Origin: Mangrovibacterium diazotrophicum
GTDB taxonomy: Bacteria; Bacteroidota; Bacteroidia; Bacteroidales; Prolixibacteraceae
DNA: 64,000 nt
Direction of reading: 5' to 3'
NCBI RefSeq assembly: GCF_003610535.1
Contig: NZ_RAPN01000001.1
Span: 1,289,320 to 1,353,319 of the forward strand
Under the pieces are notes generated by a model, which worked only from the letters and a program-made list of their open reading frames with translations, had not been told where the DNA came from and ran no database searches. Of the stretch, positions 17,603 through 25,687 are shown piece by piece (position 1 is the first letter of the stretch; every line of letters starts with the position of its first letter). A program made the translations under genes and the position numbers.

Positions 17603-18370
17603 ATGTGTTATTCTATCCGGACAAAAATAAAGAATCAGTTGGGGCGATTTGCCACCAGGAAGAACTACCAAAAAGGAGAGGCACAACCGCTCAACTTACA
17701 GGTTTCGGATCTTTATTATGCTTCAGGTTTTCAACATCCTAAAGTATTGATCTACACAAATACGGAGCCTTTTATCCCGCTTGAATCGACCTGGGGCTTA
17801 TTACCCAGCTGGACCAAAGACATTTCGATTTGGAATAAAACGCTGAACGCGAGAGGCGAAAGTATTTTCGAAAAACCATCATTCCGGGAGTCTGCAAAAA
17901 ATAAGCGATGCCTGATTTATGTTGATGGATTTTACGAATATCATCATTTCAAAAACAAAACATACCCGTACTACATCTTCAAAAAGGACGAATCACCAAT
18001 GATATTCGCGGGACTTTGGAACGACTGGGCCAATAGTGAAACTGGAGAAATCATGAACACATTTTCGATTGTGACAACTACCGGAAATCCAATGATGTCG
18101 AAAATTCATAACAATCCGAAGTTAGAGGGGCCACGAATGCCAGTCATCCTGCCGGAAGAGTACGCAGACGAATGGCTTAAACCAATCAATTCGGACTCAG
18201 ACAAAAAAACCATCAAGTCGCTGATTGTGCCTTACAATCAAGATAAAATGAATTCGTATACGGTTGGTCCGCTTAGCGGCAAAAACGCTTTGGGAAATGT
18301 ACCGGAAGTAAACAAAAAGGTATTTTACCCTGAGCTGGAAGCTAACCAAGGAAATTTAAGTCTATTTTAA
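17603..18370 (+). CDS. SRAP-domain protein (HMCES/YedK family), abasic-site shielding
   Basis: 255 residues. I start at the ATG at 17603 rather than the GTG just before it, because the family needs Cys at position 2 (MCYSIR) to form the thiazolidine crosslink with abasic sites in single-stranded DNA. Other family residues are present: WGLLPSW, LNARGES, CLIYVDGFYEY with the conserved Glu, and the His in IHNNPKLEGPRMPVIL. It is a cytoplasmic, probably stand-alone genome-maintenance gene with no SOS box that I could recognise. Confidence 0.93.
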   Translation: MCYSIRTKIKNQLGRFATRKNYQKGEAQPLNLQVSDLYYASGFQHPKVLIYTNTEPFIPLESTWGLLPSWTKDISIWNKTLNARGESIFEKPSFRESAKNKRCLIYVDGFYEYHHFKNKTYPYYIFKKDESPMIFAGLWNDWANSETGEIMNTFSIVTTTGNPMMSKIHNNPKLEGPRMPVILPEEYADEWLKPINSDSDKKTIKSLIVPYNQDKMNSYTVGPLSGKNALGNVPEVNKKVFYPELEANQGNLSLF

Positions 18371-18867
18371 TCACCTTGTCCGCTCCAACTGTAGCATGGC
18401 ATGAGCTTATTCCCATTGGCTCTTGCTGAAACAAGAAAAGGCATCAAACACCTCCCTCCTATACCTGTTAATCAGCAATTTTACCAAACAAAAGCCCCCG
18501 CCATTTCGTAGTTCTGAGTACACAGTGAGGCTATGAAAAAAGATTATTTAAGTCCTCACTACAAGAGGATAATAAATAGCAAAAACGATGTCAATCTTCC
18601 GGAACAGCACCCGGAAGGCAAGGGAGAATTAAACTCTTCAAATCCTCAAACAGGGCATGCAATACAAGCACCCGCAATACAATCAAAAACTTCTAAAACG
18701 CAGGGTAAAGTGAGACTGAATTCGTTGAATTCGGCTCTACCTCTGCTTTCGCTCGCTGTTAAATTACGCTTCTTCACCTCAAGAACCAATGCACTAATCT
18801 TCGTTTCCGGAGATTCATTTTAACGACTTCAAAATCGTTATCACCTAATTAAAAAACATTTACAGTC
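18371..18867. other. 497-bp stretch without a supported gene
   Basis: It contains one 96-codon open frame (18533-18823, plus) without recognisable family features. Near its end is a 6-bp inverted repeat TAACGA/TCGTTA (18821-18826/18835-18840), 27 bp before the universal stress gene. No terminator for the SRAP gene and no clear promoter box were found. Decayed coding sequence or an unrecognised RNA cannot be excluded. Confidence 0.5.
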
Positions 18868-19758
18868 ATGAAAACAATTCTATTAATTACTGATTTTTCG
18901 GAACACGCCTTGTTTGCTTTAAAAGCAACCGCAAGCATCGCTCGGAAAATCAATGGCAAAATCAACCTGGTTCAGGTTTACCAACATCCTTCTTTGGGAG
19001 AGGAATACAGCTATCAATACACACGGGGATATTTCGAAGAAACCAATGCCAACGCAGAAAACGAGCTCAACGAGCTCGTTAAACAGAACTCGTTGGAAGA
19101 CATTCAAATTGACCGGAGTATTCTTTCCAACACAACGCTGGAGCAAGTTATCAAAACCGAGAAATTTAAAAATCCGGACTTAATTGTCATGGGAGCGAAT
19201 GGCCGAAGCGGCAATTTTAAGTCGTTTATCGGGGCAAGTGTTGAGAAAATAATTCGGCTATCAGACGCACCGGTACTCATTCTCAAAGATGAAATTGAAG
19301 ATTTCACCATCAACAAAATGGTTTTTGCGTCGGATTTTCTGGATGAGTCTTACCAGGCATTCGAAAAGATTAAATTTTTTGCCGACCGGTACAATTCTCA
19401 CATTTATTTGCTGAAAGTAATTACGCCCAAAGAATTTGAGACCAGTCCGAAAAGCCATAAAAAGCTGGTCCGGTTTGCCAAAACGTTCAAGCTGATGAAC
19501 TACAGCATAAACGTTTACAATGACTTCACGATAGAAGAAGGCATTCTGAATTTCAGTAATGAAAAAAGTGTAGATTTGATTGCCATGGAAACGCATGGCC
19601 GGACCGGCTTCGCTCATTTCATGCTTGGAAGTCTTGCCGAATCGGTCGTCAAACATGAAAGCAAACCAATTCTAAGTGTAAAAATTCAGAAATCAACTGC
19701 ACGAGCCCACTCAAAAGCCGCCCAGGAGTTAATTGATGAAATGTGGGGAGCTGAGTGA
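18868..19758 (+). CDS. Tandem-domain universal stress protein (UspA family)
   Basis: 296 residues with two Usp domains. The first (about 1-143) starts MKTILLITDFSEHALFAL and has the nucleotide-binding signature VMGANGRSGNFKSFIGASVEKI. The second (about 148-280) has AMETHGRTGFAHFMLGSLAESVVKH. Both G-x2-G-x9-G(S/A) type loops look intact, so ATP binding is likely. The protein is cytoplasmic and its role is general stress response. It appears monocistronic. Confidence 0.95.
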   Translation: MKTILLITDFSEHALFALKATASIARKINGKINLVQVYQHPSLGEEYSYQYTRGYFEETNANAENELNELVKQNSLEDIQIDRSILSNTTLEQVIKTEKFKNPDLIVMGANGRSGNFKSFIGASVEKIIRLSDAPVLILKDEIEDFTINKMVFASDFLDESYQAFEKIKFFADRYNSHIYLLKVITPKEFETSPKSHKKLVRFAKTFKLMNYSINVYNDFTIEEGILNFSNEKSVDLIAMETHGRTGFAHFMLGSLAESVVKHESKPILSVKIQKSTARAHSKAAQELIDEMWGAE

Positions 19759-19851
19759 TACTGACTCCGAATCAGTAACGGTATTCAATACCGTTCGATA
19801 CGCAGGCGGAACGAAAAAGGTCAAAGTGAGAAAAAGCCTTTGCAATTCAAC

Positions 19852-19883
19852 AAAAATGCCGGTCTGCAAAACGCAAACCGGCA
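19852..19883 (-). terminator. Intrinsic terminator after the TonB-dependent receptor
   Basis: The stem TGCCGGT (19857-19863) pairs with ACCGGCA (19877-19883), with further inner pairs. It is followed on the minus strand by five T (19852-19856) and lies 21 bp past the receptor stop codon. Confidence 0.8.
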
Positions 19884-19904
19884 TAAACTGAGATCGAATA
19901 ATAT

Positions 19905-22562
19905 CTAAAAACTATACCTGATTTCAAGTCCAAACATACGAGGTGGTCCCGCAATGTAGGTCGGAATGCCAAAATTACGTCCCGTATTTCCGGCATCGAT
20001 AATATATTTTTCATCCAATGCATTGGTCAAAAAGCCTTGAAACAACAGATTGGATTTTGGAAGTGAAACACCGCCACGGAAGTTTAACAAACCAAAACCA
20101 TCTTGCATTACATCGTCTCCGTTGTCTTCTTCAAAATAAACTTTCGATTTATAGTTGTAGGTTGGAGTGACAAAAACAGCTACTGATTGACTCAACGGCA
20201 CCGTACAGTTAAATCCGAATGAGAATGAGTGCGCTGGTGTTAAGCGGAACGTGTTACCAGCATACTCCTGCGCATTACCATCCGAATCAGTATCATCGAA
20301 ACGGGCATGAATATAGGCGTAATTGCCAAACAATTGCCAGATTCTATTGATTTGCCATTTCAATGATGTTTCAACCCCGTAAGCAGTTGCATTACCCGCA
20401 TCTTTAGTAACAAGCTGAAGGCTCTCATCAACCGTCTGTGTTTGGAAATTGCTGTAATCGTAATAGAATGCAGCGAAATCGTAGTACAAGTGTTGATTCT
20501 TACTCAGTCCCTTCAAGCCTGCTTCGTAGCTCCAAACTATTTCATCACTCAGTTTTTCGGGTTCGTAGGTGCTGGTATAAGTACCATCATTGGCTGGCAC
20601 CATTTCAAACTGAATTACATTAGGGCGACGGCCACGAGATAGATTAAAATAAGACTCCAACTGATCGGTGACTTTAAAGTTGAGAGCCAAACGACCAACC
20701 ATCGACGTGTAGTTGTCGCTCTCTGTTACTTTGTCCGTCGGCATATACAGATCGTTCAGCCCGGCACTGCGGGCAAAGCCCAGCGTACCGTTGTTACCAT
20801 CCGGATCGGTTGCTGCCGAGAAAGATGATTCGATATCTTCGAATGTCAAACGCAAACCTCCTGTCAGGCTGAACCAGTCAGTCAGTTTATAGGTACCATC
20901 CACGAAAAACTCGTAAGCCTGGTTCTTTCCGTAGTTCGTATAGCTCTCGGTATGCGACTCGGCCACATCGCTTGTCAACATACTGTATACTGAAGGATAA
21001 GCTGAAGCGATATAAGCCAGGTATTGGCTGTTGGTAATTAATCCGGCTAGCGAAGTTACATAGTTCGGCACACCATCTGTAACCAACGGGACTGACTGCA
21101 TCGTCATACCATCGGTAATGCCATAGCCGGCCAGAACCTGATTGATTGGTGTTAAAATCGATGCATTGACAGTTGGCGCAACCAAAGGCGACATCAAAAC
21201 AGCCAGGCTTTGTTCGTTTGTCATCAAAGGTACATTGCTGCGACCATTTTCATAAAAGTAACTCGCACCGCCAAACCCTTCGAAACGATCGCTTATTTTG
21301 AAGTTAACCCGAAATTCCTGGCTAAATTGTTTTCCAAACGCATCTTCCGCAAGTAACAGAGCAGGAGCAGCTGTACCGTCGGCATCGAAAAGCTCATACG
21401 AATCAAATTCGCGGTAGGCTGTCGTCGAAGTCAAGTTGAAATTATCCGAGTAGTTATGTTTGCTAATCAAAGTTGTTCCCCACACGGTGCGATCTACTCC
21501 CAAATCCTCGCCGGCTTCGAGGTCGGCAAAAGTCCAAGGGTCAGTATCTCCACCTGCCGGAGCATAGGTTCCACTTTTGAAAGCTGTTCCGGGAGGCGTA
21601 TCATGTTGATAATTGTAAATGAGGTCGAAGGTTGTTTTGTCGGACGGCATAAAGCGCAACGATGTGCGGAAGGCTTTGGTGTCCTTTCCGTTTAAATCGC
21701 CACCTGAAAGGTTCTCGATGTAACCATCCCTCTTTTTGTAGATCCCGGCCACGCGAACAAACAATTTATCTTTCACCAAAGGCGTGTTGAAGAATCCTTC
21801 GGCATGGGTGTAGTTGTAATCGCCATAACCTGCAGCAACCGACCCCGATGTATTGTTTTTCGCTTTATTTTGAATGAAATGTACGGCACCGATTTGTGCT
21901 CCGCGTCCAAACAAAGTACCTTGAGGGCCTTTCAATATTTCCACGCGTTCCATATCGTAGACTTCGACGACAGAACCGCGCGACTTACTGATGGAGACGC
22001 CATCCTGGAAAACCGACACACGAGGTTCGACGTTCGAACTACCATCGTCGCTGGTAATCCCACGGATCACAAATCCCGGATTGTTTGGGCTTTGCAACTG
22101 AACCTGCATACCCGGCACGTATTCCGATAAATCATCCAGCGTTGTAATCCCGTTGTTTTCCAAAAACTTGGCATCCAACGAGCTAATTGCAGTCGGAATA
22201 TCTTTGATCGACTGTTCACGTTTCTGTGCGGTTACAACAAGACCATCCAAATAAACGGCTTTTTCATTCAGCGAAAAGTCGTGGACAATTTCGGCACTAT
22301 TTACCACGATCTGCTGCGTTTCAGTTTCGAAACCAATAAAGGAGACAACAACTTGCTGGTTCCCATAAGGAAGTTCTGTGAATTCATATTTCCCTTTTGA
22401 ATCGCTGACAGCCCCCTTTTCCAAACCGGGGAAATAGACTGTTGCACCAATTAGCACATTCCCATTACTGTCGGCAATGGTTCCGTGCATGTGCGCTGTT
22501 TGCGCTAAAACTGAGAAGTAAGCTCCCAACACCAGGAGCGAGAGTGAAAATAGCTTTTTCAT
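19905..22562 (-). CDS. TonB-dependent receptor without SusD partner
   Basis: 885 residues from the ATG at 22562. The longer frame to 22640 is rejected because the signal peptide MKKLFSLSLLVLGAYFSVLAQ begins here and a -7-like box lies just upstream. A CarboxypepD-regulatory-like domain (about 25-110) is followed by a plug with the signature VEILKGPQGTLFGRGAQIGAVHFI and a barrel ending LEIRYSF. There is no STN domain and no adjacent SusD, FecR or sigma gene. This points to siderophore, cofactor or small-molecule uptake rather than glycan uptake; the ligand is unknown. It is divergent from the EEP gene. Confidence 0.93.
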   Translation of the reverse strand: MKKLFSLSLLVLGAYFSVLAQTAHMHGTIADSNGNVLIGATVYFPGLEKGAVSDSKGKYEFTELPYGNQQVVVSFIGFETETQQIVVNSAEIVHDFSLNEKAVYLDGLVVTAQKREQSIKDIPTAISSLDAKFLENNGITTLDDLSEYVPGMQVQLQSPNNPGFVIRGITSDDGSSNVEPRVSVFQDGVSISKSRGSVVEVYDMERVEILKGPQGTLFGRGAQIGAVHFIQNKAKNNTSGSVAAGYGDYNYTHAEGFFNTPLVKDKLFVRVAGIYKKRDGYIENLSGGDLNGKDTKAFRTSLRFMPSDKTTFDLIYNYQHDTPPGTAFKSGTYAPAGGDTDPWTFADLEAGEDLGVDRTVWGTTLISKHNYSDNFNLTSTTAYREFDSYELFDADGTAAPALLLAEDAFGKQFSQEFRVNFKISDRFEGFGGASYFYENGRSNVPLMTNEQSLAVLMSPLVAPTVNASILTPINQVLAGYGITDGMTMQSVPLVTDGVPNYVTSLAGLITNSQYLAYIASAYPSVYSMLTSDVAESHTESYTNYGKNQAYEFFVDGTYKLTDWFSLTGGLRLTFEDIESSFSAATDPDGNNGTLGFARSAGLNDLYMPTDKVTESDNYTSMVGRLALNFKVTDQLESYFNLSRGRRPNVIQFEMVPANDGTYTSTYEPEKLSDEIVWSYEAGLKGLSKNQHLYYDFAAFYYDYSNFQTQTVDESLQLVTKDAGNATAYGVETSLKWQINRIWQLFGNYAYIHARFDDTDSDGNAQEYAGNTFRLTPAHSFSFGFNCTVPLSQSVAVFVTPTYNYKSKVYFEEDNGDDVMQDGFGLLNFRGGVSLPKSNLLFQGFLTNALDEKYIIDAGNTGRNFGIPTYIAGPPRMFGLEIRYSF

Positions 22563-22585
22563 TGAGTTTTTTTTGGAAGTATCTC

Positions 22586-22593
22586 CAAAATTA
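22586..22593 (-). promoter_or_regulatory. Putative -7 box for the solo TonB receptor
   Basis: The minus strand reads TAATTTTG, matching TAnnTTTG. The expected start near 22579 leaves a leader of about 17 nt before the ATG at 22562. No -33 TTTG is seen at ideal spacing. Confidence 0.4.
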
Positions 22594-22738
22594 AGGTCAG
22601 ACCATTGAGTTCCTGTTGAAATAGGAATAATTAGAATCAAATAAATATTAAAAAATATGATGTAAAATTTAATCTTTTAATCCAGTCATCAACAGCTATA
22701 TTCGAATGAAATAACCAGCTGCTAAAAAAACCGACGTC

Positions 22739-23710
22739 ATGAGAATAATCAAGATCCTGCTTGTCGCCCTTTGTGCATTCGTTGTTATCCTGACCACTAT
22801 CTACTTTTGGGGCAAACAGTCTGCTCAAACGCCCAAAACCATCCTAACTCATGTATATAAAGAACACGAAATACGGGCTGACAGCACCATTTTCCTCATG
22901 ACCTATAATATTGGCTATTTATCGGGCATGACGAACAACATGCCTACAAAACCGGAAGAGAAACTTTTCTCCGATAATTTAAACTTATTAAAACAGAAAC
23001 TGAATGGGGAACTTCCCGACTTAATTTGTTTCCAGGAAATTGATTATGGTAGTCAACGTTCTTTTCGTGTAAACCAACACGATTCCATTGCCAATTTATT
23101 TTATCCATGGTCAGTCTGCGCCATCAATTGGAACAAACGTTTTGTGCCATTTCCCTACTGGCCCCCCAGCGTTTGGTTCGGGCAGGTTTTGTCGGGACAA
23201 TCGATTATGAGCAAGTGGGAACTAGAACATCCGCAACGAATGGAACTCCCGAAAGTTAAAAGTAAACCATTCTTCTACAACGACTTTTACCTTGATCGAT
23301 TATTGGTAACGAGTATGGTAAAACACCCGGTTCGTGATTTTATAATGATGAATCTGCATGCGGAAGCCTTCGATACGATTACCCGAAACCAACAACTGGA
23401 AATCGTCTATCAACACTTTAAAGCAGAAAGCTTGAAATACCCGGTAATTTTGGCCGGCGATTTCAATGCAACCCCGCAATCGGACGAGCCAGGCATTCAT
23501 CTCTTCCTAAATGATTCGACAATTGGCTGCGCCGTGACTCCTCAAGTGGGGAAGCCGGCAACCTATCCCTCCGAAAATCCGGAAGAACGAATTGACTACA
23601 TCTTTTTCAGTAAAAAAGATTTTATAGAGATTACAGGAAAAGTAGATACTTCGTATGGAACCATTTCAGATCATCTCCCGGTAACCACCCGACTGAAATA
23701 TTTGAGATAG
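22739..23710 (+). CDS. Membrane-anchored endonuclease/exonuclease/phosphatase (EEP) family protein
   Basis: 323 residues with an N-terminal hydrophobic anchor (about 4-24), so the catalytic domain is predicted to be outside the cytoplasm. EEP active-site blocks are intact: N57 (MTYNIGY), E100 (ICFQEIDYG), NLHAEAF, D241 and N243 (LAGDFNATP), and D311-H312 (SDHLPV). The superfamily includes phosphodiesterases, sphingomyelinase-like enzymes and nucleases; the substrate is not evident. It is convergent with the lysozyme gene, 13 bp apart. Confidence 0.88.
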   Translation: MRIIKILLVALCAFVVILTTIYFWGKQSAQTPKTILTHVYKEHEIRADSTIFLMTYNIGYLSGMTNNMPTKPEEKLFSDNLNLLKQKLNGELPDLICFQEIDYGSQRSFRVNQHDSIANLFYPWSVCAINWNKRFVPFPYWPPSVWFGQVLSGQSIMSKWELEHPQRMELPKVKSKPFFYNDFYLDRLLVTSMVKHPVRDFIMMNLHAEAFDTITRNQQLEIVYQHFKAESLKYPVILAGDFNATPQSDEPGIHLFLNDSTIGCAVTPQVGKPATYPSENPEERIDYIFFSKKDFIEITGKVDTSYGTISDHLPVTTRLKYLR

Positions 23711-23723
23711 TAATCGGATACAC

Positions 23724-24134
23724 TCAAATTCCCCTGATCATATCGCTCAATTTCAACGCTCTGCCTCCAACCTGTTTCGCCCAGGCACTATCCAACATCT
23801 CGACAGCAGCGGCTTGGTAATTCCGACTTTCCAGATAAGCCAGCGTATTTTTGAATTGCCGGAGTCTGCTGATTCCCATGTTAAAACACATGTCTGCCAG
23901 CACAATCTGGACAGTCTCCGGGGCCGACCGAAACCAATTGAAGTTATGAGCAAGCTCGTTAAGGACCATTTCAATATCGTTCTTCAGTAAGTACATTGCC
24001 TCATCCTCTGATATTCCGCGGTCTTCAATATTCCGGCCGACGCCAATGTTTAATTTACCGGCCGGGCAGGTATAAGGTTTCAGACGCAATCCCTCCTCTG
24101 CTTTCAACATTTCAATCAATTTGTCCTTCATCAT
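23724..24134 (-). CDS. GH24-type (T4-like) lysozyme
   Basis: 136 residues, the size of a lone phage lysozyme catalytic domain, without a signal peptide. The motif AEEGLRLKPYTCPAGKLNIGVGRN aligns with the T4 Glu-Asp-Thr triad. E14 matches the catalytic Glu, C23 replaces Asp (a substitution also seen in active phage relatives), and N29 replaces Thr, which is unusual. No holin, tail or other phage gene is nearby, so this may be a domesticated or remnant gene. Activity is uncertain. Confidence 0.82.
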   Translation of the reverse strand: MMKDKLIEMLKAEEGLRLKPYTCPAGKLNIGVGRNIEDRGISEDEAMYLLKNDIEMVLNELAHNFNWFRSAPETVQIVLADMCFNMGISRLRQFKNTLAYLESRNYQAAAVEMLDSAWAKQVGGRALKLSDMIRGI

Positions 24135-24235
24135 CGCAATTTCTTTTTGGTAATCAACTAATTGTTTAATCGAAAAGAATACGGGAAGATTGGTCGGAAG
24201 TTCCGGATCAAAATGAAATCAAGCCAGTGGATTTA

Positions 24236-25660
24236 CTATTCGCCTGAGCTTGTATCGTCTTCGGTAGGCAGAGCAGCTGTTACTCTCAGGTATTCAGTTT
24301 CCTGTAATTTGAAGTTTGTTTTGGCCTCCAACACTTCATTCGACGCCTTTGCCCATTCGGTTTGCGCAACCAGCAGATCGGATAATAATTCACGCCCAAC
24401 TTCGTAGTTGTCGTTGCTCACCCGCAAATTTTCGGCAGCCTGCTGCAAACCATCTTCCGATATTTGCACGCGCAAAGCGGCGTCTCTCAGGTTGAACTTG
24501 GCTTTCTCGATCTCCAGTCGCATCAAATCTGTATTTTTTGCCAGTTCCTGCTCGCGGATTTCCTTTTGCATTTTACTGGCTTTTACCATTTGGCGCCCTT
24601 CCCCCCAATTGACCAAGGGGATTTTCAACTGGGCCATCACATTGAAGGTTCCCTGGTTGATTTTGTCATCGTTAAACTCCACATTCCCCAGGTAGTCGTA
24701 ACCGGCGCTCACTCCCAAAGTTGGCATGTGGTCTGAACGCACATTGTCGATACGCTCTTCCTCTAATTCAACTTTCTTCTGCAACAAGCGATATTCCGGG
24801 CGAATGGTCACATCTTCATCACCCATTTCGACCAGCAAACTGTCATCGATCACAATCACCGAATCCGTTTGAATAGCCGTGTCAAAACTGAGTCCGGTTA
24901 CCCGGCAAAGCGACATCCGCGAAAGTTCGAAACCGCTTTGTGCCTTCTGCATGTCGAGACGGGCTCTGTCATATTTCACCTGTACCTTCAGCACTTCGTT
25001 TTTGTCGAGCAAACCAACCTCGTAGCTATCACTCACCCTTTTCAGTAAAGCTGTCAGCATATCCAGATTTTCACGGGCCAGTTGCACTTTCGACTGCACC
25101 GAAACATACAACCAATACGCTTGATCGGCCTCAACAACCGTTTTCATCCGTTGCAGCCCAATGTTCTCGGTTGCCATCTCGATCCCAATTTCAGCCATCC
25201 GGTTACCGGCACTGATCTTTCCTCCCGTATAAATCGGCTGTTCTATTTTTACACCGGCTAGGTAGGCACCTTGCAAACTAAGCTCCACCGGCAGAAAAGC
25301 GTACATGTTGAACAGGGGATTTCCGTCGGCCCCAATCACTGTTTGCCCCGATTCATCGACAACCACATTCGGTTGCAGCGTGCCACTTGCATCCGGCGAG
25401 TAGGTTGGCAAATACATTTCAGTTTCCAGATTATTGAACATGTAAACGCCGGTTGCCGACGCCGAGATCGACGGAAAGTAATTCGTTTTGGCAGCATTCT
25501 TTTCGTGCTCGGATTTTGCCAAAGTAGCCTCCGCGATCTTCAGATCTTCACTTTTAGCCAATGCCATCCGCCGTGCATCTTTCAGAGTCATGTATTGTTG
25601 CGCTTCAACGCTTGTTAAGCTCAACAGCAATATCATTGTATAAACTAACTTCTTCTTCAT
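24236..25660 (-). CDS. TolC-family outer-membrane efflux protein
   Basis: 474 residues with a signal peptide ending near VEAQ (about residue 20). The protein has the two long alpha-helical repeats of the outer-membrane efflux family (about 25-235 and 245-465), rich in AKSEHEKNAAKTNYFPSI- and ARENLDMLTALLKRVSDSYEVG-like helices. It forms the outer-membrane duct of the pump. It is the last gene of the adaptor-RND-TolC operon, 27 bp after the RND gene. Confidence 0.94.
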   Translation of the reverse strand: MKKKLVYTMILLLSLTSVEAQQYMTLKDARRMALAKSEDLKIAEATLAKSEHEKNAAKTNYFPSISASATGVYMFNNLETEMYLPTYSPDASGTLQPNVVVDESGQTVIGADGNPLFNMYAFLPVELSLQGAYLAGVKIEQPIYTGGKISAGNRMAEIGIEMATENIGLQRMKTVVEADQAYWLYVSVQSKVQLARENLDMLTALLKRVSDSYEVGLLDKNEVLKVQVKYDRARLDMQKAQSGFELSRMSLCRVTGLSFDTAIQTDSVIVIDDSLLVEMGDEDVTIRPEYRLLQKKVELEEERIDNVRSDHMPTLGVSAGYDYLGNVEFNDDKINQGTFNVMAQLKIPLVNWGEGRQMVKASKMQKEIREQELAKNTDLMRLEIEKAKFNLRDAALRVQISEDGLQQAAENLRVSNDNYEVGRELLSDLLVAQTEWAKASNEVLEAKTNFKLQETEYLRVTAALPTEDDTSSGE

Positions 25661-25687
25661 TTTTCCGATTCTTCAAATTCTCGTCAT

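Noticed and set aside
18533-18823. 96-codon plus-strand frame starting MKKDYLSPHYKRII
   Set aside because: No family resemblance, low-complexity composition, and an SD-like GAGG too close to the ATG. Kept only as part of the gene-free stretch.
22563-22640. 26-residue N-terminal extension of the solo TonB receptor
   Set aside because: A canonical signal peptide begins at the internal ATG at 22562, and a -7-like box lies within the extension.
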